A DNA stretch of 52,849 nucleotides, taken from contig NPFB01000073.1 in NCBI GenBank assembly GCA_014084085.1, positions 1,214 through 54,062 of the forward strand, given 5' to 3'. Positions 31,023 through 39,952 of the stretch are shown here, in pieces. Under the pieces are notes generated by a model. That model was not told the DNA's origin and searched no databases. It worked only from the letters and a program-made list of their open reading frames with translations. How positions within the stretch are numbered: the first letter of the stretch is position 1; the number at the start of each line of letters is the position of its first letter. The position numbers and the translations under genes were made by a program. The DNA is from Hondaea fermentalgiana (Eukaryota; Sar; Bigyra; Thraustochytrida; Thraustochytriidae).

Positions 31023-33152
31023 ATGCCCGCAAAGGGCGGCCGGCGCTCTGACGCGCCTCTGTCGCTCGAAGACTTGGAGCTCGAGTTCGAGAGGACGCTA
31101 CAGCGTCTCGGGGCTTCAGAAGGTCAAGTTCACAATGATGATGAGTCAAGAAGTCGTGGTCATCGCGACGCAAGGCTCAAATGTCAACCTTCGGAAAAAG
31201 CGCAGGCCACTCAACCCAACGATCGAAAAGGTCAAAACCGCGAGCGTCGCGAGGCCATGCAGGAATTCCTGGCTCTGCAAAAGACGCAGGAAAAGGCTCT
31301 TCGCGACGAGTTGGCCGCCAGCGAAGCTCTCGATGAGGAGTTGACGCAGGAGGCGCTCATGACGGAGCTGCGTGGCATTCAAATGGAAATGGACGAGTAT
31401 TCTCGTCTTCGGAGCGCAAGACGAAGACTTGCGCGGTCGCTTCCGCCCGCACCAAGGCCCAAACCACCCCAGAATGAGCTTGCCATGCAGGAGAGCGCCC
31501 GTGCTAGTCCGCATCGCAAATCGAAGCGACTTGCGGAAAGTGCACGCCATGAGAGCGTGACGCAACAAATGGACGTGGCCATGCGACGTGCCCTCGAGCT
31601 CTCACGCGAGCACGAGCTCGAGCAGCGCGAGGCTAGTATTATGGAGGGCATGTTCGAGCGAGAGAACGCCAATCTGGAGATGATTCTGCGCACACATTAC
31701 GAACGAACTGGCATGAAACATCTCGAGGCCTTGGGCCGGGAGCTCTCCGAGCGAAGGCGCAATGAGCTTGCGCACCTACGGAGTTGTCTAGAAGACGAAA
31801 ACGAAGGATTGCTGCAGGAAATGCGGCAAGAGTTTGAGGCGCGACTCTCAAAGGAGAAAGCAAGTGTCGAACACGAATATGAAGAGAAACGCAAGTCGTT
31901 GAAAGAGGAACTTCAAAAGGAATTCTCGGAAGCTGCGCTAGAGCAAGAGATTGAAAATTACAAGGTGCAGGTTGAACACCGCATCGGCGAGGAAATTGCC
32001 AAGGCGCGACGAGAAGAAGAAGCACGCCAACGCGAGCTACTTGGCAAGGCGTGCGCAGATAAGCTGGCGGAAAAAGAGGCGGAACTCGCAAGGGCGCGAG
32101 AAGCCGTCCGAGCAGAGTATACACAGCGACGTGAACGGACCCTGCGCGACCTCGAAAGCGCTCTTGGCGAGGGGGCCCGTGAGTCGCAACTTGCGCTTGT
32201 CTCGCAGCTTGAACGCGAAATCGAGGCCGATGTACAGGCTCGCCATGCGTTTTGGGATGACAAACGGTCAGCGACCTTGGGCCAGCTTCGTGCCGAGCAG
32301 GATGCATCACGCAGCGCACGTCTCGACGCTATCGATGCCGAGGCGTCAGAGGCGCTGGAGTCGGCTATGTGCGAAGTTCGCGAGGCAGGTCAGGAGGCTC
32401 TTGAACAGGAGGTCCGCGCTCGCACGCTTGCAGCGCAAGAGCGACAAGAGGCCGTGCTCAAGCAAGCCCGCGAAGAGCTCGAGGCTGATCATGCACGCGC
32501 GCTCGCGGATCTTGCTGCAACTCATAAGCGGGATTTGGAAGCTGCCGAGGCCTCCAAGCGAAGTGATGCGCTTAGCGAGCTGCAGGCTTTCCTTGAAAGC
32601 GAGCGGCAACGTCTTCAGAATGAGATGGAGGAGCGTCTTGACGCTGTTGAGAAGCGATATGCAAACATGCTCGAAGAAGGCCGCGCGGCTTTTGCCTCCT
32701 TTCGCAATCAGGCTCTCAACAGTGGCAAGACAGCAGCAACAGCAGCAGCAGCAGCAGCAGCAGGAAATTTAACAGCGGATACCAAGGACCTCGTGGACGG
32801 GTACAGCGATGATTTTGACGAGGCCGACGAAGAGGAGGACAAAACGGATGGCCCGAACAAGATCCAATGGAAGCTTCCTTCGCATGTTCGCCCCGATGAA
32901 GCAAGTGAGCGCATGGTGCTCAAATTTCTCCAGAACGCAGCCGAAGGACACCACGAACTTTCCGAGCGCCTTCGTCAAGCCAACCGCAAGGTATCGAAAC
33001 TAGGCAAGGAGCTGGTGCAAATGCGTCAAACCAAGGCGACGGACCTGAGCGAAACCAAGCGTCAGCTCCACGAAGCCCGGCAAACCATTCAAAAGCTTTT
33101 CCAGGCCAACCGCAACCTCTCTCAGGCCAAGGTTCTCCATCATGATTCGTAG
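31023..33152 (+). CDS. Long coiled-coil protein, function unknown
   Basis: This 709-residue protein starts at an ATG at 31023 after gggcc. Most of residues ~70-560 are charged heptad-like sequence (Glu/Arg/Leu/Ala-rich, for example EEKRKSLKEELQKEF and AQERQEAVLKQAREEL). An Ala/Thr tract (~570-583) encoded by a GCA run follows, then an acidic patch (DDFDEADEEEDK), a short non-coiled block (KIQWKLPSHVRPDE) and a second coiled coil (~625-700). No catalytic domain, signal peptide or TM is visible. The composition resembles cytoskeletal, centrosomal or ciliary coiled-coil proteins, but I cannot assign a family. Confidence 0.8.
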   Translation: MPAKGGRRSDAPLSLEDLELEFERTLQRLGASEGQVHNDDESRSRGHRDARLKCQPSEKAQATQPNDRKGQNRERREAMQEFLALQKTQEKALRDELAASEALDEELTQEALMTELRGIQMEMDEYSRLRSARRRLARSLPPAPRPKPPQNELAMQESARASPHRKSKRLAESARHESVTQQMDVAMRRALELSREHELEQREASIMEGMFERENANLEMILRTHYERTGMKHLEALGRELSERRRNELAHLRSCLEDENEGLLQEMRQEFEARLSKEKASVEHEYEEKRKSLKEELQKEFSEAALEQEIENYKVQVEHRIGEEIAKARREEEARQRELLGKACADKLAEKEAELARAREAVRAEYTQRRERTLRDLESALGEGARESQLALVSQLEREIEADVQARHAFWDDKRSATLGQLRAEQDASRSARLDAIDAEASEALESAMCEVREAGQEALEQEVRARTLAAQERQEAVLKQAREELEADHARALADLAATHKRDLEAAEASKRSDALSELQAFLESERQRLQNEMEERLDAVEKRYANMLEEGRAAFASFRNQALNSGKTAATAAAAAAAGNLTADTKDLVDGYSDDFDEADEEEDKTDGPNKIQWKLPSHVRPDEASERMVLKFLQNAAEGHHELSERLRQANRKVSKLGKELVQMRQTKATDLSETKRQLHEARQTIQKLFQANRNLSQAKVLHHDS
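32729..32762 (+). repeat. (GCA)n run coding Ala/Thr
   Basis: A CAG/GCA trinucleotide tract interrupted by two ACA codons encodes an Ala-rich stretch inside the coiled-coil protein, at the junction of the long coil and the acidic patch. It is likely to be length-polymorphic. Confidence 0.85.
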
Positions 33153-33550
33153 TATCACCTAGGAGCTATTGTATTATCCTGTCCTATGTTGCCACTGACC
33201 ATTGAATTGTGCGTCCGCAAAGTACAAACAGCGAGCGATCTTCCTTGGCTTATTCTGTGAGGTGGCAAGCTGAGACCCTACCAAAAAACAACATGTAAAT
33301 CTTGACCGAGGGACGGAGCGTCACCATCGGAAAGCTGGGCACGTGCCGTCCCTGCAGATTGAGATCAGATCGTTTTGCTTGCCGCGGCCGAAAGAGAGGG
33401 GAGGGGACGGAATCTCGACGGGCGCGGCGGGCGCGGCGGGCACAGCCGGCCCTCGTGGCTTTCGCAGCGCCCGCGTGTCGCCTGCGTCCGTTGCTCCTCC
33501 TTCGTCAGTCAAAGGCAGGCGGGCGGGGACGCAGACGCATAGCCCGCAGG
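33153..33550. other. Intergenic, promoter of the NlpC/P60-like gene
   Basis: About 400 bp separate two same-strand genes. The right half is GC-rich with a gcgggcgcggcgggcgcggc-type stretch. The reading frame of the next gene is open through 33302 but has no family features before its ATG at 33551. Confidence 0.5.
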
Positions 33551-34804
33551 ATGGCGGACGACACGGGGACCACGGCGAAGCTCTTTAGCCCTCGCCAGCG
33601 CGGAGTTCTGCGCGCACTGGCGCGCTTCAGGATGCGAAGACGGCTCATGCAGCAGCGACGCGTAGTGAATTTTCTCTGGGAAACTGGCCTGCTTTGCATT
33701 GTGGCGTCAGTATTCACCCAGTTTCTCTTCATGCTACTTGTGCAACGATACGTGGACCTTGACATGCATATCTTGCTCGAGTTCTATGCACTTGTAGTTG
33801 GGACCCTGCTTGGGTGCTTTATGGCTGCATGCGTGTTTGTGCTCCGTCTGGCCATCCGCAGATGGCCTCTGCCCGCACAAGTACAAGGTCCCGCGCTCAG
33901 CGTAAAAGAGCTCGAGCAGCTTGCAGGCAGCGGCGATCTTGTACTCTTTTCATACCCAGTGAGATGGTCGGGGTTGTTCACAGGCCACATCGTCGATGTC
34001 ATTGAAACATGGCTGCTCAAGCTCCAAGGAAAGATTCAGTGGACGCACGTGACTATTGTGCTTGAGGACGAAGAAGGGACCAAATGGCTGGCAGAATCAA
34101 CGACGGACGGCGAGTCAACAGGTCACTCGGGACCAGGTCTGTGCCTCTTGAGCGAGCGTCTCGCCCGCTCTGCAGAATACGATCTGATTGCTTGGCGAAA
34201 GTTACATTGGAACCCAGAGATTGAGCCAACGGAACGCAAGGAAAACGAACGAAGAGCCATCGAGTGGGTAAGGTCCCTCTGTTGCTCACAACCAGCAGCA
34301 TATCGCTTAGACTTTTTTCGAGGACTAGGAAAGATCATGTGGGACTTTGGGTTCACCAACGCGGGTGCTGTGATGCTCACGAGCGGGTTTGATTGGGACT
34401 ACGACTGCGCAATGTTCGTCGGAGCTGTCCTTCGGATGTTGCGCGTCATTGAGCGTGGAGAAGCAATGCTTCGCATCTTCACCGTTGCTCACTTCTCCGT
34501 CGAGCGCAAAGAATCTACATATGCAATTGACACAATGCACAACATGAGCTGGGGCGCGCAGCGCCTCATTGACGTGAGCGAGGCGGCGCGACGTCTCGAG
34601 CAAGAGCTCAAAGAGAAGACCAAAGAGCTGGGCCCGCCGGCCATGGCTGTCCCGCCTCGAGGCAGCGAGACTCCCGACACGTTGATGTCAAACACGAGGG
34701 CACCAGCAGCGCTGGCGCCTGGCAAGGCGGCCCTCAGGCCAGCTCTTCGAGGGCGCCCCGCCGCGGCGCCGCCGCCATCTCCAGCAGAGGTTCTGGCGAA
34801 GTAA
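33551..34804 (+). CDS. Membrane-anchored permuted NlpC/P60 (YiiX-like) cysteine hydrolase candidate
   Basis: A 417-residue protein is predicted from the ATG at 33551. A basic N-terminus leads into two TM helices (~42-65 and ~74-102). The soluble part follows the order of circularly permuted papain-like NlpC/P60 domains. First comes a GDLVLFSYP strand (~128-136). Then WTHVTIVLED places the candidate catalytic His at H166. Later DWDYDCAMFVGAVLR places the candidate nucleophile at C286, with AHFSVERK as a closing strand. In this superfamily the permuted members include bacterial YiiX/YebB and eukaryotic LRAT-like acyltransferases, which act on lipids or amide bonds. The C-terminus is a Pro/Ala-rich tail that overlaps the convergent Mpv17-family gene by 71 bp. 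The assignment rests on motif order and spacing, not on an alignment. Confidence 0.65.
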   Translation: MADDTGTTAKLFSPRQRGVLRALARFRMRRRLMQQRRVVNFLWETGLLCIVASVFTQFLFMLLVQRYVDLDMHILLEFYALVVGTLLGCFMAACVFVLRLAIRRWPLPAQVQGPALSVKELEQLAGSGDLVLFSYPVRWSGLFTGHIVDVIETWLLKLQGKIQWTHVTIVLEDEEGTKWLAESTTDGESTGHSGPGLCLLSERLARSAEYDLIAWRKLHWNPEIEPTERKENERRAIEWVRSLCCSQPAAYRLDFFRGLGKIMWDFGFTNAGAVMLTSGFDWDYDCAMFVGAVLRMLRVIERGEAMLRIFTVAHFSVERKESTYAIDTMHNMSWGAQRLIDVSEAARRLEQELKEKTKELGPPAMAVPPRGSETPDTLMSNTRAPAALAPGKAALRPALRGRPAAAPPPSPAEVLAK

Positions 34805-35624
34805 TGACAGCAGGAGCACTGATTTCGGCGGCAGGGACGAAAGCGTCTCCGGTGCCTCTGGGACCAGCGCTTTCCACAGGAACTTCGCTAGCATTCGAGG
34901 CCGAGCTGGACTCGGAGCTCGCAGATGTCGTGCTCGAGGCGCGGCTTCGGCGCGGCCCGCCGATATTGCTGCTACACACGCTGCTGTTGGCGCGGGCAAG
35001 CAGCGCTCTTCTGGGCTGAAAGGCGCCCGTCTGCTCGTCTTGTGCAACCTCCGCCTCGGTTGCGGTGCTTGGGCCGAAGAACAAGCTAAAGAGACCTCCC
35101 TTGGCATTGGCGACAAAGGATAATAAGGTGTTCCACACGCAATTAATGCCGGCCATTGTGACGCTTTGCAGCGGTTCTGGGACGCGCGCGAAGACGAGCG
35201 TGTTGGTGGGAATCCAGAACGCGAGACAGCTAATGTAAGTGGGCCAGAATCGCTCCTGCATGTCCTCGACGATGCCGTCCACGCCGCGGCCTCGCAGAGC
35301 GTTATTGACGACAAAGAATGCAGGCAAGTAAACGATGGGACTCCATAGGCCTTGCTGCACGAAAACCTTTTTGGCAAGATTAAGTGTCCCGCCTGTCTTG
35401 GGGTATTTGCTCTCCAAGAAGGCTAGCCACTTGTGGTTCACGGGTCCGGTCCACATGGCGCCGAAGGCGGTGAAGGCGGCCAGGCGCTGCAGGTCGAGGG
35501 GCTCCTCTCCTCCCGACTTGACTTTTTGCGCCATGACATCGCCGACCATCGCGGTCCCGGCCCCTGTCAGCGTCTTGACGAGCAGAGGCCTCGCCTCGAG
35601 CGCGCTCATGTACGCGCGGAACAT
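34734..35624 (-). CDS. Mpv17/PMP22-family membrane protein
   Basis: A 296-residue protein is predicted from the ATG at 35624; open frame upstream to 36083 is Arg-rich and has no family match. Residues ~1-185 cover the whole Mpv17/PMP22 domain with four predicted TM helices: YMSALEARPLLVKTLTGAG, GDVMAQK, AAFTAFGAMWTGPVNHKWL, then LPAFFVVNNALRG and the signature region FWPTYISCLAFWIPTN..FARVPEPLQ and GINCVWNTLLSF. Family members (Mpv17, PXMP2, Sym1) sit in mitochondrial inner or peroxisomal membranes and act as channels or in metabolite homeostasis. The remaining ~110 residues are a Ser/Ala/Glu-rich tail not typical of the family. The last 71 bp overlap the 3' end of the gene on the opposite strand. 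Confidence 0.9.
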   Translation of the reverse strand: MFRAYMSALEARPLLVKTLTGAGTAMVGDVMAQKVKSGGEEPLDLQRLAAFTAFGAMWTGPVNHKWLAFLESKYPKTGGTLNLAKKVFVQQGLWSPIVYLPAFFVVNNALRGRGVDGIVEDMQERFWPTYISCLAFWIPTNTLVFARVPEPLQSVTMAGINCVWNTLLSFVANAKGGLFSLFFGPSTATEAEVAQDEQTGAFQPRRALLARANSSVCSSNIGGPRRSRASSTTSASSESSSASNASEVPVESAGPRGTGDAFVPAAEISAPAVITSPEPLLEMAAAPRRGALEELA

Positions 35625-36351
35625 GGTCGCCGGTGTCGTCTGCCCGCGCGTCGCGCCTTGCCGCGTCTCTCTTTTCCGCCTCTCGAGCGACCTCGAGCGG
35701 CCGGCGACCGATCGACCCACGACCAGACTCGCAGTGAAGTCGCCCTCCGGCGCCTTCTCCTTCCCGTCGTCGGCCTCCGCCTCCTGCGCCCGCGCAGCCC
35801 CGTGTCCCCGCTCGCGGCCGCGGTCGCTTCGAGGTCTTCGAGGTCTTCGAGGTCTGCCGCTGCTGCCCACGCGCCGCGTGTGCCTCGCCGGCGATGCCGA
35901 TGGACCGGCGTCGATCCGATGCCCGTCGCCAGCGGCGCCGCTCCGGAGCGGCCGGCTGCGCGCCCGCTTCCCGCCGGAGCCTGCCTGCGAGCAGCCGCGC
36001 GACTGCAGAGTTAGGTATTGTGCCCGCCGGTCCCTGCTCTGCGCCGCGCCGTTCTGCCACCGGCGCCGGCAGGCGCACGGCATGGCGCACGGCCTCTGCG
36101 AGCACGCCTTGCAGAACAGCGCCTTGCAGACAGAACTTGTTCAACAGCGCGAGCAGAGCAAGTTGAACTGAAGACGGCAGAGCAAGCACGAGACAGCGGG
36201 CGGAGCAGGACTCAAGAGCAGGGCAGAGGCGGAGCAGAGCAACAGCAGAGCAGCAGTGGCGGAGCACAAGAGCGGCGCGGCGCAGGGGAGCGAGCGAGCG
36301 AGCGCCTCAGGCACGTTCTTGATGCGTTGCGCACACCGCGGACGGCGGGCC

Positions 36352-36400
36352 GGGAAGGAAGGAAGGAAGGAAGGGAGGGAGGGAGGGAGGGAGGGAGGAA
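36352..36400. repeat. (GGAA)n / (GGGA)n tract
   Basis: A purine-only tract of about five GGAA units passes into about six GGGA units. Being pure purine on one strand, it can adopt non-B structure; it lies in the divergent promoter region of the Mpv17-family and 7TM genes. Confidence 0.9.
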
Positions 36401-36531
36401 AAAGGGTTGCACCGGCAGAGCCGTTCGATCCGTTGGTGACGCAGACGCGTGGCGGAGGCAGCGTTTTTTAGGCTTCCTCGGTCCTCGACACACAGGCAGT
36501 CGAAGTTGGAGTGGGTATGTACATTTGACTT

Positions 36532-36561
36532 GATGAATGAATGAATGAATGAATGAATGAT
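36532..36561. repeat. (GAAT)n tract
   Basis: About seven perfect tetranucleotide units ('tgaatgaatgaa') lie in noncoding sequence. Confidence 0.9.
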
Positions 36562-36906
36562 GGCGACAATGATGAGGAGGAACTTGGCAGGCGAGACCAG
36601 CGAGCATTGGCCTTCTCTTCTACTAATGATCGTGACTTCCCGAAACGACTCGCGCTCTTTCGACGAGGAAGGTGGCGGCGAGCCGTCAGGAAGGATTTTG
36701 CGACCAGCCGAGTCAGTGATGCTTGCACGAAGTTTACGTTCGGAGCACCAACCAACAAAGTCTAGAAGAAGATGCTCACAGTCAGTGGCTGGTGGCTTCC
36801 GCGCATGGCAGACAGATTCGTTTCCAGAACTGTCCGGGACGCTTGCTTACTTTTGAGAAGTTGATTTGCGTTTCAATAATTTGTCCCCCTCCATCGCTTT
36901 TCATTT

Positions 36907-36995
36907 TTGGCAAGAATTTGAGCGCGGCAGCAACTCTCCGCTCGACGTTTTCGTCGGACGAAGACGATACTACAATGGAAAAAAATTCTTGCCAA
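36907..36995. repeat. Inverted repeat with 13 bp perfect arms
   Basis: The left arm ttggcaagaattt (36907-36919) and right arm aaattcttgccaa (36983-36995) are perfect reverse complements separated by 63 bp. The interior holds a smaller partly self-complementary segment, cgttttcgtcggacgaagacg. It could fold as a stem-loop RNA on either strand or be a remnant with terminal inverted repeats. Confidence 0.75.
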
Positions 36996-37341
36996 GAGTG
37001 AACGAATGTCTGCCATCGTGAGAGATTGGTGGAAAACCGTCCGTGGCCATGGCGAGCGGTGCGCTCATCTCCGAGCCGCCAGCTGGGAATCTTGTCGTGG
37101 GGGGAGAAGAAGAGGGGCGAGGTCCGTTGATTTGAAAGCTGAAGCTGTGGGCGTCCTGCGACTTTGTCCTTGCCAACCAAAACGAGAGTCAATGTAGGGC
37201 AACCGGGGGGGCGAGTGGGGGGTGGGCGGCTCCTGGCTTCAAGGACGAACCAAAAAAGGGCAAGGTGCCAGGACGCGTCAGCGTAACTCCCTACTTCCTT
37301 GCTTCCAGCAAACTCTAATTAGCACTCCAGAAACCCTCGCG

Positions 37342-38730
37342 ATGTGCAAGACCCGCGCTCGCCACAGGGTGAGCGCTGCATTTACTTCAAGCATTGTCAC
37401 ACTCGCCGCGATGCCCACGACGGGCCTGGCGGCGTCAGAACAAACGTCGTGGGCGAATCACGAAGGCGATCGCACAGCTGCAGTGACAGTGTGCGAATCA
37501 GGCCTGACAACGCTATATAATGGTTCTTGCGAAGTCAATTGTCCACATCCTCTATACACGGGGGCAGAATACGAAGCGATGCGCGATACGTACGCCTTGG
37601 TAGGACTTGCAGGGGGTCTACTATGTTTTATCCTCTTGGTCGATACCTGTGTCTCGCTCATCTCATCATCGAAGAGGAGCGTGGCGGCGCGAAAGTCCCG
37701 CGCCTTCGTCTTTCAGGTAGTGGGCTCAGCTACTGGCTTCATCCACTTTCTTATTGGTCCCTTGCAAATTCTAGCACGTCCAACAGAAGAACCGGTTGGA
37801 TGCAGAATCCCCGTTATTCCTGAGGTGTTGCACCCGAGCGATGAAGGCCCGGGCACGACGCTTGCATGCGAAGTGAATCGCGTAACAATCTACCCGCTTA
37901 TGATGCTACTTGTCGTAGTGCTCGTGCACATGACAAATACGCACAATCGATTGACACGAACTTCGACTGCGGGTTCAAAGGGCCTCGCCTCTCGTTTGCT
38001 TGCCAAACTTCCGTCACAAAAAAGGGGGCTCTATGCATGCTTGGGCATCATCGGCGTCTTGTGTGCAGTCATGTGCGCTGTAGAGGCGCACATGAAGACC
38101 TCGTCGCCGCATTACCAGGGCAGCCTTGTACGCTTCTCGTTTTTTTGCGGCCCGCGACTTGATCTTGCCAGCGAGATCCTTTTGATCAAATTGCCGCTGG
38201 GGGTGCTCACTCTGCTTATTGTCACGCAAACGATCCGCACGAAGTTGCTGCTGCAGCGCCTCATCATCATATCGGAGACGGAGTTGTCCTCGTCTGCAGT
38301 CGTAGCTCCGCTGCGCAGATATCTCCGGCGACTCAGTTCGGCCATGACAACATTCGGGTTTCTTTGCGGTCTCTTTGGTGTGCTCTACATTGTATGTGAC
38401 GGCATCGTAGAGGCCGAATTGAACGCATCGGCAGACGAATTTGCGGACTGGGTTCAGTGCCGACAGAATGCAACCTTTAGCGAGCTTTACACGCTCCAAG
38501 GCGGGTGCGAAGAAGTGCTGAATCGTGTGGGTGGGTCTACGATTTCCACGGCAAATTTCGCCGCTCGACCGCCGATCGCACTCGTTGTCTCGGCGCATGT
38601 TCTCGAGGCTGCCTTAGTTGTTGTTTTCGGCGTTTTGCACTGCTGGACGATTTACCAGCGGCGGTTCAATGCTGATGCGTCTGTTTCACTCAGCGTGTCC
38701 TACAAGCGTCGTCGTCGACGACACCACTAA
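37342..38730 (+). CDS. Frizzled/Smoothened-like seven-transmembrane protein candidate
   Basis: A 462-residue protein is predicted from the ATG at 37342, which gives a signal-like N-terminus (~1-31). A short Cys-containing ectodomain ends NGSCEVNCPHPLYTGAEYEAM, recalling the CP.P..T..EY junction before TM1 in Frizzled/Smoothened-like receptors of Dictyostelium. About seven hydrophobic helices follow (~84-106, 122-144, 180-200, 228-250, 275-297, 334-354, 411-435), with extracellular Cys residues and sequons (NAS, NAT). The tail is short and very basic (KRRRRRHH). There is no full Frizzled Cys-rich domain. A 7TM protein is well supported; membership of class F is a motif-level inference. A cAMP-receptor-like 7TM is the main alternative. 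Confidence 0.6.
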   Translation: MCKTRARHRVSAAFTSSIVTLAAMPTTGLAASEQTSWANHEGDRTAAVTVCESGLTTLYNGSCEVNCPHPLYTGAEYEAMRDTYALVGLAGGLLCFILLVDTCVSLISSSKRSVAARKSRAFVFQVVGSATGFIHFLIGPLQILARPTEEPVGCRIPVIPEVLHPSDEGPGTTLACEVNRVTIYPLMMLLVVVLVHMTNTHNRLTRTSTAGSKGLASRLLAKLPSQKRGLYACLGIIGVLCAVMCAVEAHMKTSSPHYQGSLVRFSFFCGPRLDLASEILLIKLPLGVLTLLIVTQTIRTKLLLQRLIIISETELSSSAVVAPLRRYLRRLSSAMTTFGFLCGLFGVLYIVCDGIVEAELNASADEFADWVQCRQNATFSELYTLQGGCEEVLNRVGGSTISTANFAARPPIALVVSAHVLEAALVVVFGVLHCWTIYQRRFNADASVSLSVSYKRRRRRHH

Positions 38731-39001
38731 AGAAGAGAAGCTCTGTGGATCAGAGGATGAACAGGATAGAACAAAAAAGGAAAAGGGATAAGGAATGAAT
38801 TTATGGCGGTGTGAGCGAAAATTGCGTGGAAAAAGGAGATCAAGAAGAAGAAGACGTCGAAGAAGAAAAGAAAGAGACGATCGAGATTAATAAGGTTTTT
38901 TTTTTTTTTCTTACATGCCTTTCTAACTTTTTTGTTGGTTTCTTATTGAAAGGAACGAGCTCGAACAAACAGACCACACTCACGCCAAGGCTCAAGAGAC
39001 C

Positions 39002-39952
39002 CTAGGTCTTGTATTTGTTGTGCGTCTTGATCCAGGTTCCGGCCGGACGTGTATCCTTTTTAAGATTTTTCTGTTTGCTCCGCTTTTTCTTGCGACGCGT
39101 TTTGTCCGCTGGCCATGACGGCTGCATGGGTGCGGTCGGATCGCGGGGAGGAGCCCATGCGTTTTCCTTTGATGTCTCTCTTGTGTTCAAGTCGGCAGCA
39201 TCGCCATTGGACTTGCCTCCAACATCAACCTCTTCGCCGGCATCAAACGCAGCAGCAGCCGATGAAGAATCTGTTTTCGCCCCCGACGTTACTGGTGTTT
39301 TTGAGCTCACATCCTCTTTTCCTTTTTGACCCTGTCCCTCCTGCTGTTGCTGTTGCAAAAGCTTTTTCTTCTCGCGCCTTCGTCGGTTCCGAATGGTGTT
39401 TTTGCTAAGCTTTTTGGTCTCGGTACCTGCCTCATCTGCAGGTTTGTCGGTTGCGATGCCGCCAGCGGTGGCAGCGGCGGTAGAGCTGATTTTTTCTTGC
39501 TCCTTCTCCAAGGCCGCGCTGAGTACGTCGGTGCGGGCCCGCTTGCGCGATTTGACAGCGGAGGCGCGGCTCTCGCCGAGCTCATCGTCGCTCTCGTCAT
39601 CGTCACCACCTTCCCATGTGCGCAGCTCGGTGGCTGCGACGCCTTCGAATGCCGAGGTCGGTTGACGACGTTTCTTTGTCGTCGTCTTTTTCGCTCGTGC
39701 GGCGAGTTTGTCGAGAGCATCAAGCTTGGTGGGCTTTGCAGCATCCTTGACGGCGGACGAGGTCTTGACATCGAGCTCTTCGACGTCGGCACCTAGACCT
39801 TGACGCTGCAGTTCTGGGCCTCTGTTCGCGCTGTCTTCAGCCTCGCGCAAGGCCTCGCGATCCATTTCATCATCTGAAGCACCATTATCTAGGCCGAAGA
39901 CGTCGGCGAGCTGCGCCTTGAGCGCGGCTCCGGAGAACTGCACGCCGCTCAT
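39002..39952 (-). CDS. Basic, low-complexity nuclear-type protein, unassigned
   Basis: A 316-residue protein is predicted from the ATG at 39952 (context caaaATGa); no ATG lies upstream in frame. It begins MSGVQFSGAALKAQLADVFG and continues as charged, disordered sequence with several nuclear-localisation-like clusters: KKTTTKKRRQP, KSRKRARTD and RNRRRREKKKLLQQQQQ. The end, KTRRKKKRSKQKNLKKDTRP, is the most distinctive and probably conserved block. The composition suggests a nuclear or nucleolar protein, perhaps in ribosome assembly, but I do not recognise the family. Confidence 0.75.
   Translation of the reverse strand: MSGVQFSGAALKAQLADVFGLDNGASDDEMDREALREAEDSANRGPELQRQGLGADVEELDVKTSSAVKDAAKPTKLDALDKLAARAKKTTTKKRRQPTSAFEGVAATELRTWEGGDDDESDDELGESRASAVKSRKRARTDVLSAALEKEQEKISSTAAATAGGIATDKPADEAGTETKKLSKNTIRNRRRREKKKLLQQQQQEGQGQKGKEDVSSKTPVTSGAKTDSSSAAAAFDAGEEVDVGGKSNGDAADLNTRETSKENAWAPPRDPTAPMQPSWPADKTRRKKKRSKQKNLKKDTRPAGTWIKTHNKYKT

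Larger units (their letters stand above)
35625..37341. other. Divergent intergenic region with tetranucleotide repeats and an inverted repeat
   Basis: These 1.7 kb between two divergent genes carry GAGCA-rich sequence (36150-36310), a GGAA/GAGG tract (36352-36400), a GAAT tract (36532-36561) and an inverted repeat (36907-36995). Open frames on both strands are repeat-derived or Arg-rich and are not supported. Confidence 0.55.
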
